Below, in pieces: positions 14,001 through 25,384 of a stretch of 64,000 nt of DNA (position 1 is the stretch's first letter; the number at the start of each line of letters is the position of its first letter). Made by a program: the position numbers and the translations under genes. The notes under the pieces were generated by a model, which saw only the letters and a list, made by a program, of their open reading frames with translations, was not told the DNA's origin and did not search any database. This DNA comes from Armillaria gallica (Eukaryota > Basidiomycota > Agaricomycetes > Agaricales > Physalacriaceae), in the NCBI GenBank assembly GCA_037576215.1, contig JBANDB010000019.1:7501-71500 (forward strand), written 5' to 3'.

Positions 14001-16732
14001 GAGGGGAAATGGATAGCAAGGCCAGGTAGGAATGATAACATCGTTCCTAGCAAAGGGGAGGCCAGGGGACTATAAAGATGATCCCCAGTATCGCAGCAGA
14101 TTGTGGTGGTACACACTAGAGCATGTGTAGGCCAGCATTAGTGGTGGACAAAGCCATTGGGGAGGGGTAAACTTGGTATTCATCTCCAAGGCAGATGGGC
14201 AGGCATGGTGGGTTGAGATGATGATGGTGGCCACAGGACAAGGGCCAGAACCATAACAATGGTCTCTGTAGATGCCTTTGGTGGTGATACTGCCATTCAA
14301 CTTGTTGCCACTCCACTAGATGGTGGAAAATGGGTGTAGTTGCTGTCAGATGCGAGGAAGGGGTAAAGTCATTGGCGGTGTCAAGATGACATTGACATCG
14401 ACCAATTCAGCAGCATATTTCATAGCATTGCATAGTATTCATGGGGAATATGAAATTCCCAGGGCAACTGAAGCCCCAGAAAAGTTGTTGTCACCATTAG
14501 AGGCAAGGAGGATGGTATTGGGGGAAGACAGTGACAGCCTTGTGATGACAATGGGCTCAGTGATGGTCTACACTGCAGCTGCTGCACCTTCCAAGGGTGT
14601 CAACATTGTTGCTGCTGTACTGGATGTGTTGAAGGAATCAGTGGTTATCATAGTGGGTGACAATGGGAAAATTGAGGGAATCAGGAGTGGCGAGCATTGA
14701 TGACACCAATATTTCATTCCTAGGTTGCTGGGAATGAGCCTGTAACAATCCAATGAAAACTTGTTAGCTGCAGCAATAAAATAGAGAGAAATCACACACC
14801 TTTAACACCCATGTCAATTACACAGTCCTATTGTCCCACAGGTACTGCACAACACTATCCAGTGACCAACTGGCATCCCTTTGAGATCCTCTAAGCTTGC
14901 CACACTGTCTCAGAGTGAAACAGTGCAAGTGAGGGGCATGATCAGTGTCAAGTGGCCAGATTCCAGGACCTGCCATTTTGGGCACAGATTTCGCCATATG
15001 GCTGAAGATGCCGATTCATGCTGGGAATTCTGACAGTGTTTGGAGAGATGCATTTGTGGTATTCCAGCACACTGAATTGGAGACATTTGAGGCAGAAACT
15101 AAACCCATCAATAAGTGTTCATGGTGCCAGATGTCAGTAACAGGATGCAGCTCCTTTCTGTGTGCCAGTCCATGGCATGAGATGGTGGCCATGGCATGTA
15201 GCTGTGTTGTACCACGCTACCCTTATACAAGCCTTTGGCTCATGTCCCTAAATCGTGGTGCCATACATGACAGCTTCTGCAATGAATACTGCCAGTATGA
15301 TCTGTTTCTATCTGAGTTAATCCATCACAAATGAAAGGGCCAACATTTGTTATACTTGCCAGCGCATATGCACTAGGGAGGGAACGAAGCAAAAGGAGAC
15401 ATGAAAGTAGCATAAAGACCGGTAAGATATAGAGAAGAAAAATCCTTAAAAGATGAGAATGAAACAGCAGTCATCTTCACAAGCTGCTATCTGATGGCAT
15501 GGCATGTAGCACCACCTTGAACTTTACTGAGTGAAAGAATTGTTTCAAGAGGAATTGTATTCAATCACAGTGCAGATGGAGTATGCAGAAATATAGCATT
15601 TTTATTGAGGCCTACATAAATACAAGACAAATCTGATACATGGTGTTAGCGAAATTGTTGTCAGGGAAAATAATGATAGCATACAAAGAGGTAATGACCA
15701 TCGCGCTGAACAGAACCTTCCCAATATGGTATTCTGGACTGGAAAAAGGTTAGGCAAAGATTTTTCGGTGAGGAGAAGAAAGGACTGGCCATCGAACAAA
15801 CTGTGTGATTGCATCTAAAATCCAGAACTACCATGCTCAGGGTGGGCAATGTCCATCAAAGTCTGTAGAACGACAGTGAAGGGTGAATAGGGGATTTCAA
15901 AGACTTGCAAAGGAAGCGGTTCTCCATATGTCAGTATTCCTGAATTCTTATAGAGTCTAAAGAGGAGAGTCAGCTCAGGATGAAGTATTGAGAACACGAT
16001 TAAAACTCACCGGTGCCATCCTGACTATTGTCATCAATCCTCATGCAAAGTGACACCAAAAACCAGTCAGATTCATTGATAATCCTGACTTGGGCAGCTC
16101 ATCGAAAAACCACTAGGAACCTGAAAGAAACTGAATCAATGAATATTGCATGAATACAGTGAGAAGCTCATGCTGAATTTGCCTGGCTATATATGCATTC
16201 CATTGTCACCTTTGTACTCATCCTACATGTCAAACCAGGTAGAATATGGTCCCAAAATGGTCAAATAAAGAGAGAGTATGGAAAAGAGGTGCTATATGAC
16301 ACCCAAGGTGTTGGGCATCAAGAAGAAGGAAGAAAAGAATGCCACAGTCTGAGCCTCAATCATGATGGAAGTCCTCTGCACACTAGGTGTGCACGGACCT
16401 TCTACATGTTTCTGTGCGAATGCCTGGGTGCCAAATGTGAAGATATCTGATGATGATAAGTTAAGAAATATGGTCGTCCTGAGGCTAAGATTGCTTGTTT
16501 GTAGAGAATTCAAGAAAGAAAACTAAGGGCACACCAGTAAGCAGAATAATGATTGCTTAACAGTTCAAACATTCATCTATCGGTATTTCAACGAAGTCGC
16601 CATATCTCGGGGAGTGTGTGACCAATAAAGTGGGTAAAGCAACCTGAACCTGGGTATATGCACCTCATCAGGTGAAAGTACATGCCCGGATAGAGGATTC
16701 CCATGTCCAGAGTTGTCATACCAGGGACTAGC

Positions 16733-17137
16733 TGTTACAATTTTTCTATTTTTCTATTATCTTATCTTACCTCAGCATCTCAGCATCTTGGCACCTCGGC
16801 ATATATGTGGTTACCAGCACTAAACCGAATAACTTCAGCATTCCTGCTGTGACACATGGTTATGGGATGACTTCTTGACAGATATCGCACGATTGACAGA
16901 AGGACTGTTTCTATTAATACATCATGGACTTTAGTATATAAGTAGTGTAGCTCTTGCTGTAGTGTCTTCAGCTTCGAGCTAAGTTTATACATACCAGACT
17001 TTACTCTTAATCACTGGCTGAGAGTCTAAGCATTATACCACCTTGCTGTAGCAAACTCCACAGTACCTTAGGTGATTGTCCGAACACAAGACAGCCTTTG
17101 GTTGCCTTGTTTGTTATTCCTGAGTCTGGGCCTAACA
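16733..17137 (+). repeat. Gypsy-A 5' LTR
   Basis: This 405-bp LTR starts TGTTACAATTT and ends GGGCCTAACA. A TATA box (TATATAAG) begins at 16935. About 35 nt downstream, at 16970-16982, lies AGCTTCGAGCTAA, the complement (one mismatch) of the primer site next to the LTR. The 3' LTR matches positions 16733-17093 without indels but lacks the last 44 bp. Confidence 0.9.
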
Positions 17138-17138
17138 A

Positions 17139-17151
17139 TTAGCTCAAAGCT
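17139..17151 (+). promoter_or_regulatory. Gypsy-A self-complementary primer binding site
   Basis: TTAGCTCAAAGCT starts one base after the 5' LTR. Its reverse complement is AGCTTTGAGCTAA, which differs from the LTR sequence at 16970-16982 by one CpG-type change. No TGG, the usual start of a tRNA-primed site, is present. This fits self-priming from the 5' end of the element's own RNA, as known for Tf1 and sushi elements. Confidence 0.7.
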
Positions 17152-17198
17152 TCTTACACCCTTCCTTGGATGCTAGCTATCAGGGAAACCCTCTCCTA

Positions 17199-17640
17199 CA
17201 TAAACCCCTGAACCATCACCATTATCATACTGGTTGCATTTTTCAGTGTGGCCCTAATCTTTTTACTCTTCCTCCTTTGCTGTTTCACATACTGAACAGA
17301 AGAGGACAAACCCAGACTCAACCCCCCAAACCACTACATCCTGACCCACACCATTCGATCTGAACCCTCCATAACCATCCACAACATCTCTAACTGAGAT
17401 CCCTGCTTTTCCTATTGAAGTGGTAGGAGCCTTTCTCCTAGTGTTCGTTCTCTCGGTCATAGCATTAGCTGAGCAGATTGATTACCAAGAATGAACCCGA
17501 TCACCAGCATATGAATCGACCCCACTGCCAACTCCGACTGAAGAAGACACCATCCTCTTCAACAATCTTGTATGACTCTTGATAGAAAGCCTCATCGCCA
17601 TCTATTGAGAAAACCTTTGACTCTTTCTCCGACAATGTAG
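17199..17640 (+). pseudogene. Gypsy-A leader: hydrophobic short reading frames
   Basis: Two hydrophobic stretches can be read before the better-conserved frame at 17641. One at about 17212-17290 contains ITIIILVAFFSVALIFLLF. The other at about 17395-17640 contains VVGAFLLVFVLSVIALAEQ and then a basic tail ending LRQCR. Both are crossed by TGA codons. The second frame ends in a TGA that overlaps the next ATG as ATGA (17641-17644). In Gypsy-B a frame in the same place ends RQWRR with the same ATGA overlap, so this part seems homologous, though the hydrophobic segments themselves are only weakly alike. No known gypsy gene sits here. Function unknown; a membrane peptide is an inference. Confidence 0.45.
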
Positions 17641-17793
17641 ATGACCCCCAACTTAACCACCACCCAAGCAATCACTATTGGCATGGCCCTAGCAGGAGCC
17701 ATACTCATCTTCTTCTTCACTGCCCTCATCCTTCTAGCCTTTAGGAAGGAAATCTGACACTGACTCCAGAGGTGGGGACTGCTAGTCCCTATC
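17641..17793 (+). pseudogene. Gypsy-A leader: conserved single-membrane-segment frame
   Basis: The frame starts MTPNLTTTQ, has a hydrophobic segment with GAILIFFFTALILLAF (about residues 19-34), then a basic stretch ending LQRWGLLVPI. The Gypsy-B copy (35542-35694) matches at 36 of 51 residues by my alignment. Many DNA differences fall in third codon positions, and two of the three stops in this pair face an Arg codon in the other copy. That pattern suggests past selection on a protein. It lies between the LTR and gag, where Ty3/gypsy elements normally have only a short leader. The two TGA codons here mean this copy is dead. It could alternatively be an N-terminal extension of gag that lost its frame. 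Confidence 0.55.
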
Positions 17794-17875
17794 CAAAACC
17801 AACACAACCTCAACTACGCACCCTTCCCAAGGCACTATGTCCTCTCAAGATTCGAACCAGCTGTATAACCATGTA

Positions 17876-20271
17876 TGGCAACCCCGACCCCAACAACAAC
17901 AACATGCCATCGCACCCACACCAGGGCCACAGCCACCTTACTCCTTTGAGTACTTCTTGAGTAGGACAGAACCAACCAGCAAATCCTGAAGCCTGACCCC
18001 AGGACCAAGCAATGTTTGCAGAACCCCGACTCCCAATGCCGCCACGGAGAACTAGGACATATGGACTAAGGTCCTCGACAGACCCTTTCCCAATCCAGAG
18101 TATCCCATGGGGACTTGGGGCCCAGATGATAACCCTGACAACCTATAGGTATGGGACCAACCAGTGGCCCCATCCAATATACTAGGCTTTACCGCCGCTG
18201 ACCTCGGGGTGGAGCCCAAGGTCATCACCATATATGATACCGACAGTGAACCCATACCACCCTATCTGGGCAGACCCCAGCCGGTACCAAGAGCTCGCCC
18301 TGGGGTGATCATACCCCACCTTGACAGGGCCACTCTTGTCTGACCACTTTGAGGGCAGTTCCCTCCCAACTCTGATGCCAACGACTCCAATTCCAGTGGA
18401 TTGGATTTCTTCTCCCACCGACAGCACATTCTCTGAGGAGGTAACCTCAACCCCCTCTGGTCATACCAGAGAGGAAGACCCAGAATCCCAGGAGACCCCT
18501 TCTACCCCCATGGGACCGACTTCAACTAGCCCAAGCTCTCTGCCAGGGACCAAGACATCCTCAGACCTGAGCAGACCATCGCCTGGGATCTCCGATGGCA
18601 GGATCTCGAATGAAGATTTGAGTACTGCAACAGAAGGGAGCGAGAACCCATGGCATACTACCTTGCCACAGAGAGGGGGGACCCCATCCTGGGGAACTCC
18701 AGGCAGGCCAGTGACACCATCATGGCCCACATCTTCGCAAACTGGGAACGAACCCTTTATGGGCCCGCAGCCAGGAACTGTGTACATAATGTATGCCTCA
18801 GAACTGAGGAGGAACAGCAGCAGTTGGAGGATGCACTCTGCCCCCTGGCTGATCAGCAGAACAAGCGACTACGAGACACTCGGGATGGCGCTTGAGGGGT
18901 TCCACTACAACAAGAGAATGTTCAGATGGGGATTCTGACCATCCCAGAACACAGAGGAGATCCCTGACTTTTACGTAGGGCCCCTTCCCGACTTGCCTCC
19001 TAGAAGGAACCCCTGTTGACAGCATTACAGGGGAACAAACACCAGTAGACTGCTAGCAGGGAGCAGACCAGACATGCAGGAGATGGAGGCAGGGGGATCA
19101 GGACAGGCCTCAGAACTGACAGAGACAGAGAAGCTTCGTCAGGCCTACAAGCAGATCGCCCAGATGCGAGCAGAAGGAATACACCTCATGGAGGAGGTAG
19201 AAGAGTTGAGGAAGGGAAAGAAGGTGGATCAGGAAAGGCAAGAGCGACCCACCTATCACCCCAATCTGGACCGACTCTCAGTACCAAGACCCCCTGGGTA
19301 CCAACCCCCAGATCAAGGACCGATGGGCTTGTGGAACACTGCAGAGCCACCTGCCTTCCGAAGTGTGCGCCCATCCTGATGAAGATTGCCTCATCTACTT
19401 CGAGGTATTCCAACATCAATTCCAAGGAATTTTGTCCCTGATAGTGGTATTTGCCACGTCACACTTCAAAGGAGCTGCACAAGACTGGTGGGTTCACCAC
19501 TGAGAAAGCTACAGGTTAGACGATCCTGATGACCCTGAGCCCCCCCGATATTGGTATCCGCACTGGGACAACTTCACCCAGGAGTTCAAGGAACAATTCC
19601 ATGACCCTGCAACAGAGGAGGTCCACGAGAAGCAGATGTTTGAGCTCAAGATGGGAAGCAACGTGGCTACCATATATTTTCAGAAGCTTGAACAAGAAGC
19701 CAAGCTGGCCAAATGACGAGAGGATGAGAGCAAGTGAGGAATGTTGGTACGTGCTGTACGACAGGAGGTCCCTGCAAGCTACACCTCCTTCATCGCTAAC
19801 ATTGGATTTGGGGTGCCCCACACATACCCAGACTGGAAGTGCTGCATCCTCAACATGTACAAGGAGCAACAGCGGAAGTACATGTATGACCAGGTCCATG
19901 GCCTCAAACACCATGACGGGAAGAAGTCCCAAGGGAGCCAGAAGCAACTTACCACCATCAGTAATAACAAGAACACTACAGGTGGCGCAACAAGTTCCTC
20001 AGGAGGCAAGACAACTGGCAGAGACAAGGGCAGAGACATGGGAGGACAATGGGTACAGACCAAAGGGATGATGTACAGGGGAGCAGGGGAGCCCATGCAG
20101 ATTGATCGCACAAAGAAGATGAAGGAAGGAAGGTGTTTTATCTGTGATAAGAGGAAGCATATTAGCAAGTTCTGCCTGAGAAAGCAGGAGAAACAGGAGG
20201 TATGTGCACTGGAGATGGTGGCCGAAGTGCCCCTTTTTAAGGACACAAAGATCAAGGAAGTAAAAGACTAG
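17876..20271 (+). pseudogene. gag: Gypsy-A gag polyprotein, decayed
   Basis: Gag forms the particle and binds the element RNA. Homology to Gypsy-B gag runs from about 17876 to the TAG at 20269. Landmarks are a proline- and acid-rich N-terminal part with VITIYDTDSEPIPPY (about 18220-18265), AYYLATERGDP at 18653, a coiled, charged stretch at 19100-19220, a capsid-like segment through 19300-19800, and the CCHC knuckle CFICDKRKHISKFC at 20134-20175, with C, C, H and C in correct spacing. Internal stops are almost all TGA (for example near 19501, 19715 and 19736). The frame also shifts at least once, so no full polyprotein can be made. Confidence 0.8.
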
Positions 20272-21100
20272 GTCGTTGGGGTTCCGATTTGCCTATGGCG
20301 ACCAAGGACTTATATATGGGTGCATGCCCCTCCTCTGCTGGATGGTCTGATTCTTTTTTACATACAGACAATCTACTTATGCATTGGGCTATACCCCAAC
20401 CCCCATGTGCAGGGTCAGTTTTTACTACAACTTTAAAAAATACGAACAATACATGGCCCATGTGCCACTTACCAACTTCTACCAGTGCACCCTTACCAGA
20501 ATCGAACAATAGATATGATGTCCTTCAGGACAAGACTAACAATCTTCTAGATGTTTATCCCCCACAAGGAGGGATAGTTGCAGGCCCTCATACACATGCC
20601 AAAGAGAAAGAGATCCCTGCAACATGACTGGCTAACCGATCGGCAAGTAGTTCATCGCAAATGAACGCCTTGATCGAAAAGACAACCACCATATCATCAC
20701 TCCTCATAATGCCTCAAGCGGAGGGGGCAAGGGACCAAGCACCTTCTTCAGAGGGACCCTCCCCCCCTTGATGAAGCGGCCTCACAACTGGGGAATACTG
20801 CAGGGAATGGGTCCCCCAGGGGATCTACGACTATCAAGACCGTGTGCAGTGGGCAAACCCAACAAGAGGGCCCCAGGAGCATGACTGCCCATCAAGACAA
20901 AGGGCGAACTGCTGTCAGCACAGGCTCCAGGTGGGGGCAGAACGACCTGCTTAGTCCCAAAGGAGCAGGTTCTGAGACTGGACTCGAAAGGGTTCCAGCG
21001 CCTCACCAGCCTGGTGTTCCCAAAGGGGATGCCCCCTTGGTCCAGCCAGGCTTGCTGCAATCCAGCACTCCCAATGGAGACCGGTGAGACACCCCTCCAG
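20272..21100 (+). pseudogene. Gypsy-A gag-pol linker region
   Basis: Between the gag stop and the recognisable protease lies a serine-, threonine- and proline-rich stretch. It parallels the linker and pol N-terminus of Gypsy-B (about 28700-29690), sharing blocks such as TWPMCHLPTSTS (near 20450) and YPPQGGI (near 20557). No enzyme motif is present. Such linkers vary fast between copies. Several TGA and frame breaks occur. Confidence 0.6.
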
Positions 21101-22576
21101 GCGATCCTGATGAAGACACGCATGTGGCAAGAACCATTGGATGTGCAATGGCCCTGACCAAGAATAAGCACAACAGCCAAGCTACAGGACAGGAAGCCAC
21201 TAGTGCCCAGGCAGTAAAGAGGGGGCATCAGGTAACTATGGTAGAAGTATCTGATGAGGACAACAACACATCCTTCACCAGATGGCTTGCTGCTGGCAGC
21301 CCAACAATTTCACTGAAGTCTCACACCACAACACTTCTGACACCACCAGAATCGCCATGACAGGTGACTGAACCACTCCTTAATGAGGGGGTGGTTCCGA
21401 ACAACAATGCCAAGACTGAGGTGACCTCACCAATAGTAGCTACACCCCAGGTGATCAGCGCAAAGGTTCAGGAGGTCCCTCACTGATGGATGAAGCCTTT
21501 CGAAGTTGACTGGATGCTCTGAGCCATCTGCGAAGCAAGTACCGACAATGCAGCCCACACTGTCCTTTGCTTGTGGATACACAAGGACCGACTGAGCGAA
21601 TTAACCAATGAACTCCTTGAAGCGCTGAGAACAGAGGGTGAACTAGCCCAAGAATGACTCTACAAACTGCATGAACTGATCCACTATATTTGTGGTGCAT
21701 TGGGAGACTTCATGATACCTGTCATCGTCGAACCTTGTACAGGACAAAAGGTTCTCACCACAAAGGCCCTGTTAGACAGCGGCTGCATGGGAAGTGCGAT
21801 CAATTGCACCTACGTGCTCGAACACCAAATCGACACAAAGAAAGCATTGGTGTCCATCCCGGTATACAATGCAGATGGAACCCATAACCAAGGAGGAGAC
21901 ATCACCAAGTTCATAGAACTCTGCCTAAAGATCAGAGACCATTGAGAGTGAATTGACCTAGCAGTCACCAATCTTGGGAAAAAGAACATTTACCTGGGGC
22001 ATGACTAGCTCAAGCACCACAACCCCATTGTAAATTGGAAGACCAGAAACATCATCTTCAGGCACTGCCAATGCACCGGAAACCACATTGAACTTCCCGA
22101 TGCAGACCCCAACAACCACTGGGATAAAGAACTTGAGGAAGGTGATACCATTCTCACCATCTGGATGGAGGAAGAACTGGTCATCTGCTCGATGCACCAT
22201 GCAAATGACCTGTAAGCCAAGGCCAAGGCCAACAAGCCCAAGAAGACTTTTGAAGAAATGGTACCAGAACATTACCACTCCTTCTGCGACCTGTTCTCCA
22301 AGGAGAACTTCGATGAACTCCCTGAATGGAAGCTGTGGGACCACGCCATTGAACTTGTCCCTAATGCAAAGTCGACCTGACTGCAAAGTCTACCCCCTAA
22401 ACCGAGATGAACAGGAACAGCTCAACAAGTTCCTCGATGAGAACCTAGAGCCTGGACGCATTCATCCCTCTAAATCCCCCTTCACTTCCCCTTTCTTCTT
22501 TGTCAAGAAAAAGGATGGCACCCTTCAACCAGTGCAAGACTATCGCAAGCTCAATGAGATGACCATCAAGAACTGT
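21101..22576 (+). pseudogene. pol: Gypsy-A pol, protease and start of reverse transcriptase
   Basis: The aspartic protease signature ALLDSGCMGSAIN is at about 21764-21802, with D-S-G as the active site. After a linker with LPDADPN, the reverse transcriptase begins with the block [15 protein letters not shown] (about 22390-22434), then [19 protein letters not shown]. The gene is cut at MTIKN (22572) by X3 and resumes at 37990. In-frame TGA codons are at about 21358, 21484, 21521, 21656 and others. At two of these (PH*W and ML*A) Gypsy-B has CAA. The downstream half is the feature at 37990-40809. Confidence 0.85.
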
Positions 22577-22760
22577 TGATGAACCTATAGACTCCTGCGG
22601 GCAGAAAACACAAGACCTGTAATGGCAAGTGTAGTCAAACACAGAATCTGAAGGCAGGTTCTAGTGAGTCTAGTCTTGCACCTCTGTGCGATGACTGTAG
22701 CTTCCTGGTGATGTAGCAAAGTATTGCTACACTTTGTTATGATTCTCTGAAGGCTGTTCA

Positions 22761-23123
22761 TGTTATGGACAGACTCAGGAATAACAAAAAAGGTGACTAA
22801 TGCGACACTGCCTCTCACTTTGGGCAGGGCAATAGTACCGTGGAGTTTGCTATAGCGAGGCGGTATAATGTGTTAGACTCTGGGCTCTGATAAGAGAAGA
22901 GTAAAGTCCATGTAGGATTGATTTAGCTCAAAGCTAGGGTACATGGCTGAGAGCTGGTCTACTTATATACGGTTCGTCTAGTATTTGTACATACTTGTCC
23001 ATCTGTCATTCTGGTGCTTCGATGAATGGAAACCACACAGTTGCCAGGCATCAAAGAGAAATGTTCATGTCATACGATTTAGGCGTGTGATGCCGAGGTG
23101 GAAAAAATGAATAAATCATAACA
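22761..23123 (-). repeat. Gypsy-B 3' LTR
   Basis: This 363-bp LTR starts TGTTATGG and ends CATAACA on the plus strand. It is preceded, in element orientation, by the polypurine tract at 23124-23136. It differs from the 5' LTR at about 28 positions by my count, mostly transitions, plus an 8-bp duplication in the 5' LTR. Confidence 0.92.
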
Positions 23124-23136
23124 TCACCCCCTCATT
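23124..23136 (-). promoter_or_regulatory. Gypsy-B polypurine tract
   Basis: On the minus strand AATGAGGGGGTGA directly abuts the 3' LTR. Gypsy-A has AAGGGGGTAA in the same place. This is the expected primer for plus-strand DNA synthesis. Confidence 0.75.
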
Positions 23137-23158
23137 AAGGCAGGCATCCTGACTGCCA

Positions 23159-24011
23159 CTAAGGCTCAGTGTCGTCGGAGTCACTTTGAGTCGAGTTCCA
23201 GTATTCCTGGATAAGGTTTCCCCAGATGTTGATATCCAGGTCCTTTACCCATTTCTGCTTTCCATCTAGCCATTGTGCAAGGTAGTTGCAAGATCCGTCT
23301 TCATACTTGAAGTCCAGGATCATGGTTACACGTTTGTTTTCTTGAGGTGTTACGGTCTCGACACGCCGCACTGAGCGGTGTCATGCTTTGTATTCCTTGA
23401 TGGCTTCCTGTGCATGTTCCATGTCCTCTTCTCGCACCCAAGAATTGTGTTCTCGGGTCCATCCTTTCCACTTGGCGAAGTAGTCTGTGGTTGTCCTAGA
23501 CTTCTGTCCTTGTCGTCCGTGTACCTGTCTTGGTCGCGCGTCGAGGACTTCTTCGATTTCATATTCTTCTTCATCTTCGATGAGGTCGGGTGGAGGTGGA
23601 GGTGGTAGCTCCTGGTTCGGGAATGCTGGTGGCATGTACAAGGTCAGCAGCTTCTCATTGAAGTGTGGGTGAATCTTCCAGTGTGGTGGCAGTTTGAGCT
23701 TGTAAGCACTGACACTGGCCTTTTCTAGGATCAGGAAGGGGCCGACTCGCTTGTCGTCCAACTTCTTCTTGGGTCAGGGAAGATGCAGATTGGTTGCATC
23801 GAGCCAGACGCGATCGCCTAGGTGATAGGGATGTGCATTGCGTTTCCTTTTATCGTACTGGTTCTTCATCTTTTCGGTGGCCTCAATGAGGGCTTTTTCA
23901 GTTTTGGCGTGGATCTGTGTCATTTTCTTGGCGAAGTCTTCTGCAGCGGGATTCGTGAGTGGGGTAGTGCGGCGGGAGTCAGGCATGACTTGTGGATTTC
24001 GGCCGTTGACA
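23159..24011 (-). pseudogene. pol: Gypsy-B pol C-terminus with chromodomain
   Basis: Read on the minus strand from about 24011, this holds the integrase C-terminal region (NPAAEDFAKKM, then HLGDRVWLDATNLHLP), one TGA, then VGPFLILEKASVSAYKL. Next come a proline run PPPPPPDLIEDEEEYEIEEVLDARP and the chromodomain core YFAKWKGW followed by NSWVREEDM. Chromodomains of this class steer integration to particular chromatin. After a break near 23371 the last piece ends DSDDTEP at 23159. The TGA in NLHLP*PKK corresponds to CAA in Gypsy-A. The upstream junction is where element Y entered. Confidence 0.88.
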
Positions 24012-24013
24012 TG

Positions 24014-25383
24014 CTCTATGAGCATTCACGCATGTAAATTTGTGAATTGTACAAATGAGTACAGGCAATAATGCCCAGACACTAAGGCAATGATGAAAGC
24101 AACAGAGCGCAGTGTTTATAATGCCAGTAATGATATTACCACAGTAAAGCTGGGTGGAGTGCATGGCTTAACCTGAGAATGGTACTAGAAAGGCTGCAGG
24201 GTAGGCTATAACTCTGGGGATATGGCAACTGATGTCAACCCGCATGTCATAGCCTTGGTAACCGATGCTGCAACACTCAGAGACAGGACCTGGCCCCGGG
24301 CCAGACTCCTGAGTCAGTGCCAAGCTATGGCATGATAATTGCAACATGCGCGGGATGCAGGTGAAAGTACCCCGCAGCTTAAATAATACTATATTTGGTG
24401 GTACAAATTTGTAGGATGTAAAATAGATAAATAGCGCAGTGTACTTGTAGTGTACAAGTTTCAGACCCCCGTTGTAGTTGCACAGAAGCCTTCAGCTTGA
24501 TGCCCTAGCAGCAGGACTAGTTTGTAACTTCGAGTGAGAGAATAGACCGAGAATTGATATCATACCGAGTGAATTGAGTTGCGCGTGAGGCATAGAAAGC
24601 TTAGCGGGGGACTTGTTTAGCAGGGGACTTGCTTAGCAGGGGACCTGTGTATGGTGTGAATTAATTGGTTGGGTGACTTGTGCTCTAACCTGAGAAGAGG
24701 AGTATAGCGTCATTGAGGACACGCTCTTGTGCTTTGAGGGTTTTCTTGTGATGCAAGGCACTACAGGCAGCAGAGGTTCAAACCCTTTGGCTTGATTAGT
24801 GCTCGCTTGAGGGTATATATTTCCCAAGTGGCATAGGTTCAAACCCTGTGACTTGTGGACAGGGTTTTATAAGTGTATTGTGTCTCTGGATCACATAGGT
24901 TAGAACCCTGTGGATCTACGATCGGTTTGGAAGCTTGGGCATGTAGGTTTGAATCCTGTGGCTCTAGTGGAAGGTTTTGTGAAGGGTTTCTGCTTGCAGC
25001 GCGAAGCTTCGAGTCGTGTGTTGTGTGTTTCTAGTCATTTGAGGACGCTTTGTGTGTCGCGCTAGACTTAGTGAGGGTGTTGTGCGCGTCTCCAGACGTT
25101 GTGTGTATTGTGTCTACACCTTGCCTTGAGGCCCCGCGACAACTGTCACGCCTCTTGTATTAAAAGCCCTTTGGACTTAGAGAAATCTAGATATGTGATG
25201 CGCACTATTGCTATACGTGTGTATCCTATATTCTGAGAGTTTGCTTGCCTTGTTTCTATCTGCTTCTATCACATCAGAATCCCCCATGAACTTGAGGATT
25301 TGTGTGTGTAGTGTTGGGTGTGGGTGTGATCAGTGTCTTCAATGCTGTTGCATTTCTAGCTTGCGCACACAGAGTCTCTTCAC
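24014..25383. mobile_element. element Y: 1.37-kb insertion in the Gypsy-B integrase gene
   Basis: The Gypsy-B integrase frame stops matching Gypsy-A at about 24012 and resumes at about 25384, leaving a clean extra 1.37 kb. Exact ends are uncertain. A reading with TG...CA ends at 24012-25382 is possible; only a 2-bp TG repeat is seen directly at the junctions. There is no coding capacity. It contains four spaced copies of an RGGTTYRAAYCCTKTGG motif (see the repeat at 24774-24960). Whether it is a solo LTR, a SINE-like element or something else I cannot say. Confidence 0.6.
24774..24960 (+). repeat. four B-box-like repeats about 60 bp apart
   Basis: AGGTTCAAACCCTTTGG (24774), AGGTTCAAACCCTGTGA (24835), AGGTTAGAACCCTGTGG (24897) and AGGTTTGAATCCTGTGG (24945). 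Spacing is 61, 62 and 48 bp. The core resembles GGTTCGAATCC, the B box of RNA polymerase III promoters and the T-arm of tRNA. No cloverleaf can be drawn around any of them. Confidence 0.6.
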
Positions 25384-25384
25384 T

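Larger units (their letters stand above)
7342..16725. other. long decayed region without intact genes
   Basis: More than 9 kb between the hAT element and Gypsy-A. Short open frames occur on both strands, for example minus 7800-8093 and 8368-8706, plus 10243-10683, plus 12205-12564, minus 13620-13904 and plus 14945-15334. I recognise none except the caspase fragment at 10855-11088. Frames run tens of codons and then hit stops, and the best frame changes often, as in old duplicated gene sequence. No LTR or inverted-repeat ends were found inside. The region reads most simply as relics of host genes rather than a further transposon. Confidence 0.4.

Noticed and set aside
24774..24960. tRNA genes suggested by GGTTCAAACCC motifs
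   Set aside because: No A box at the right distance, no cloverleaf, and the motif is tandemly repeated.
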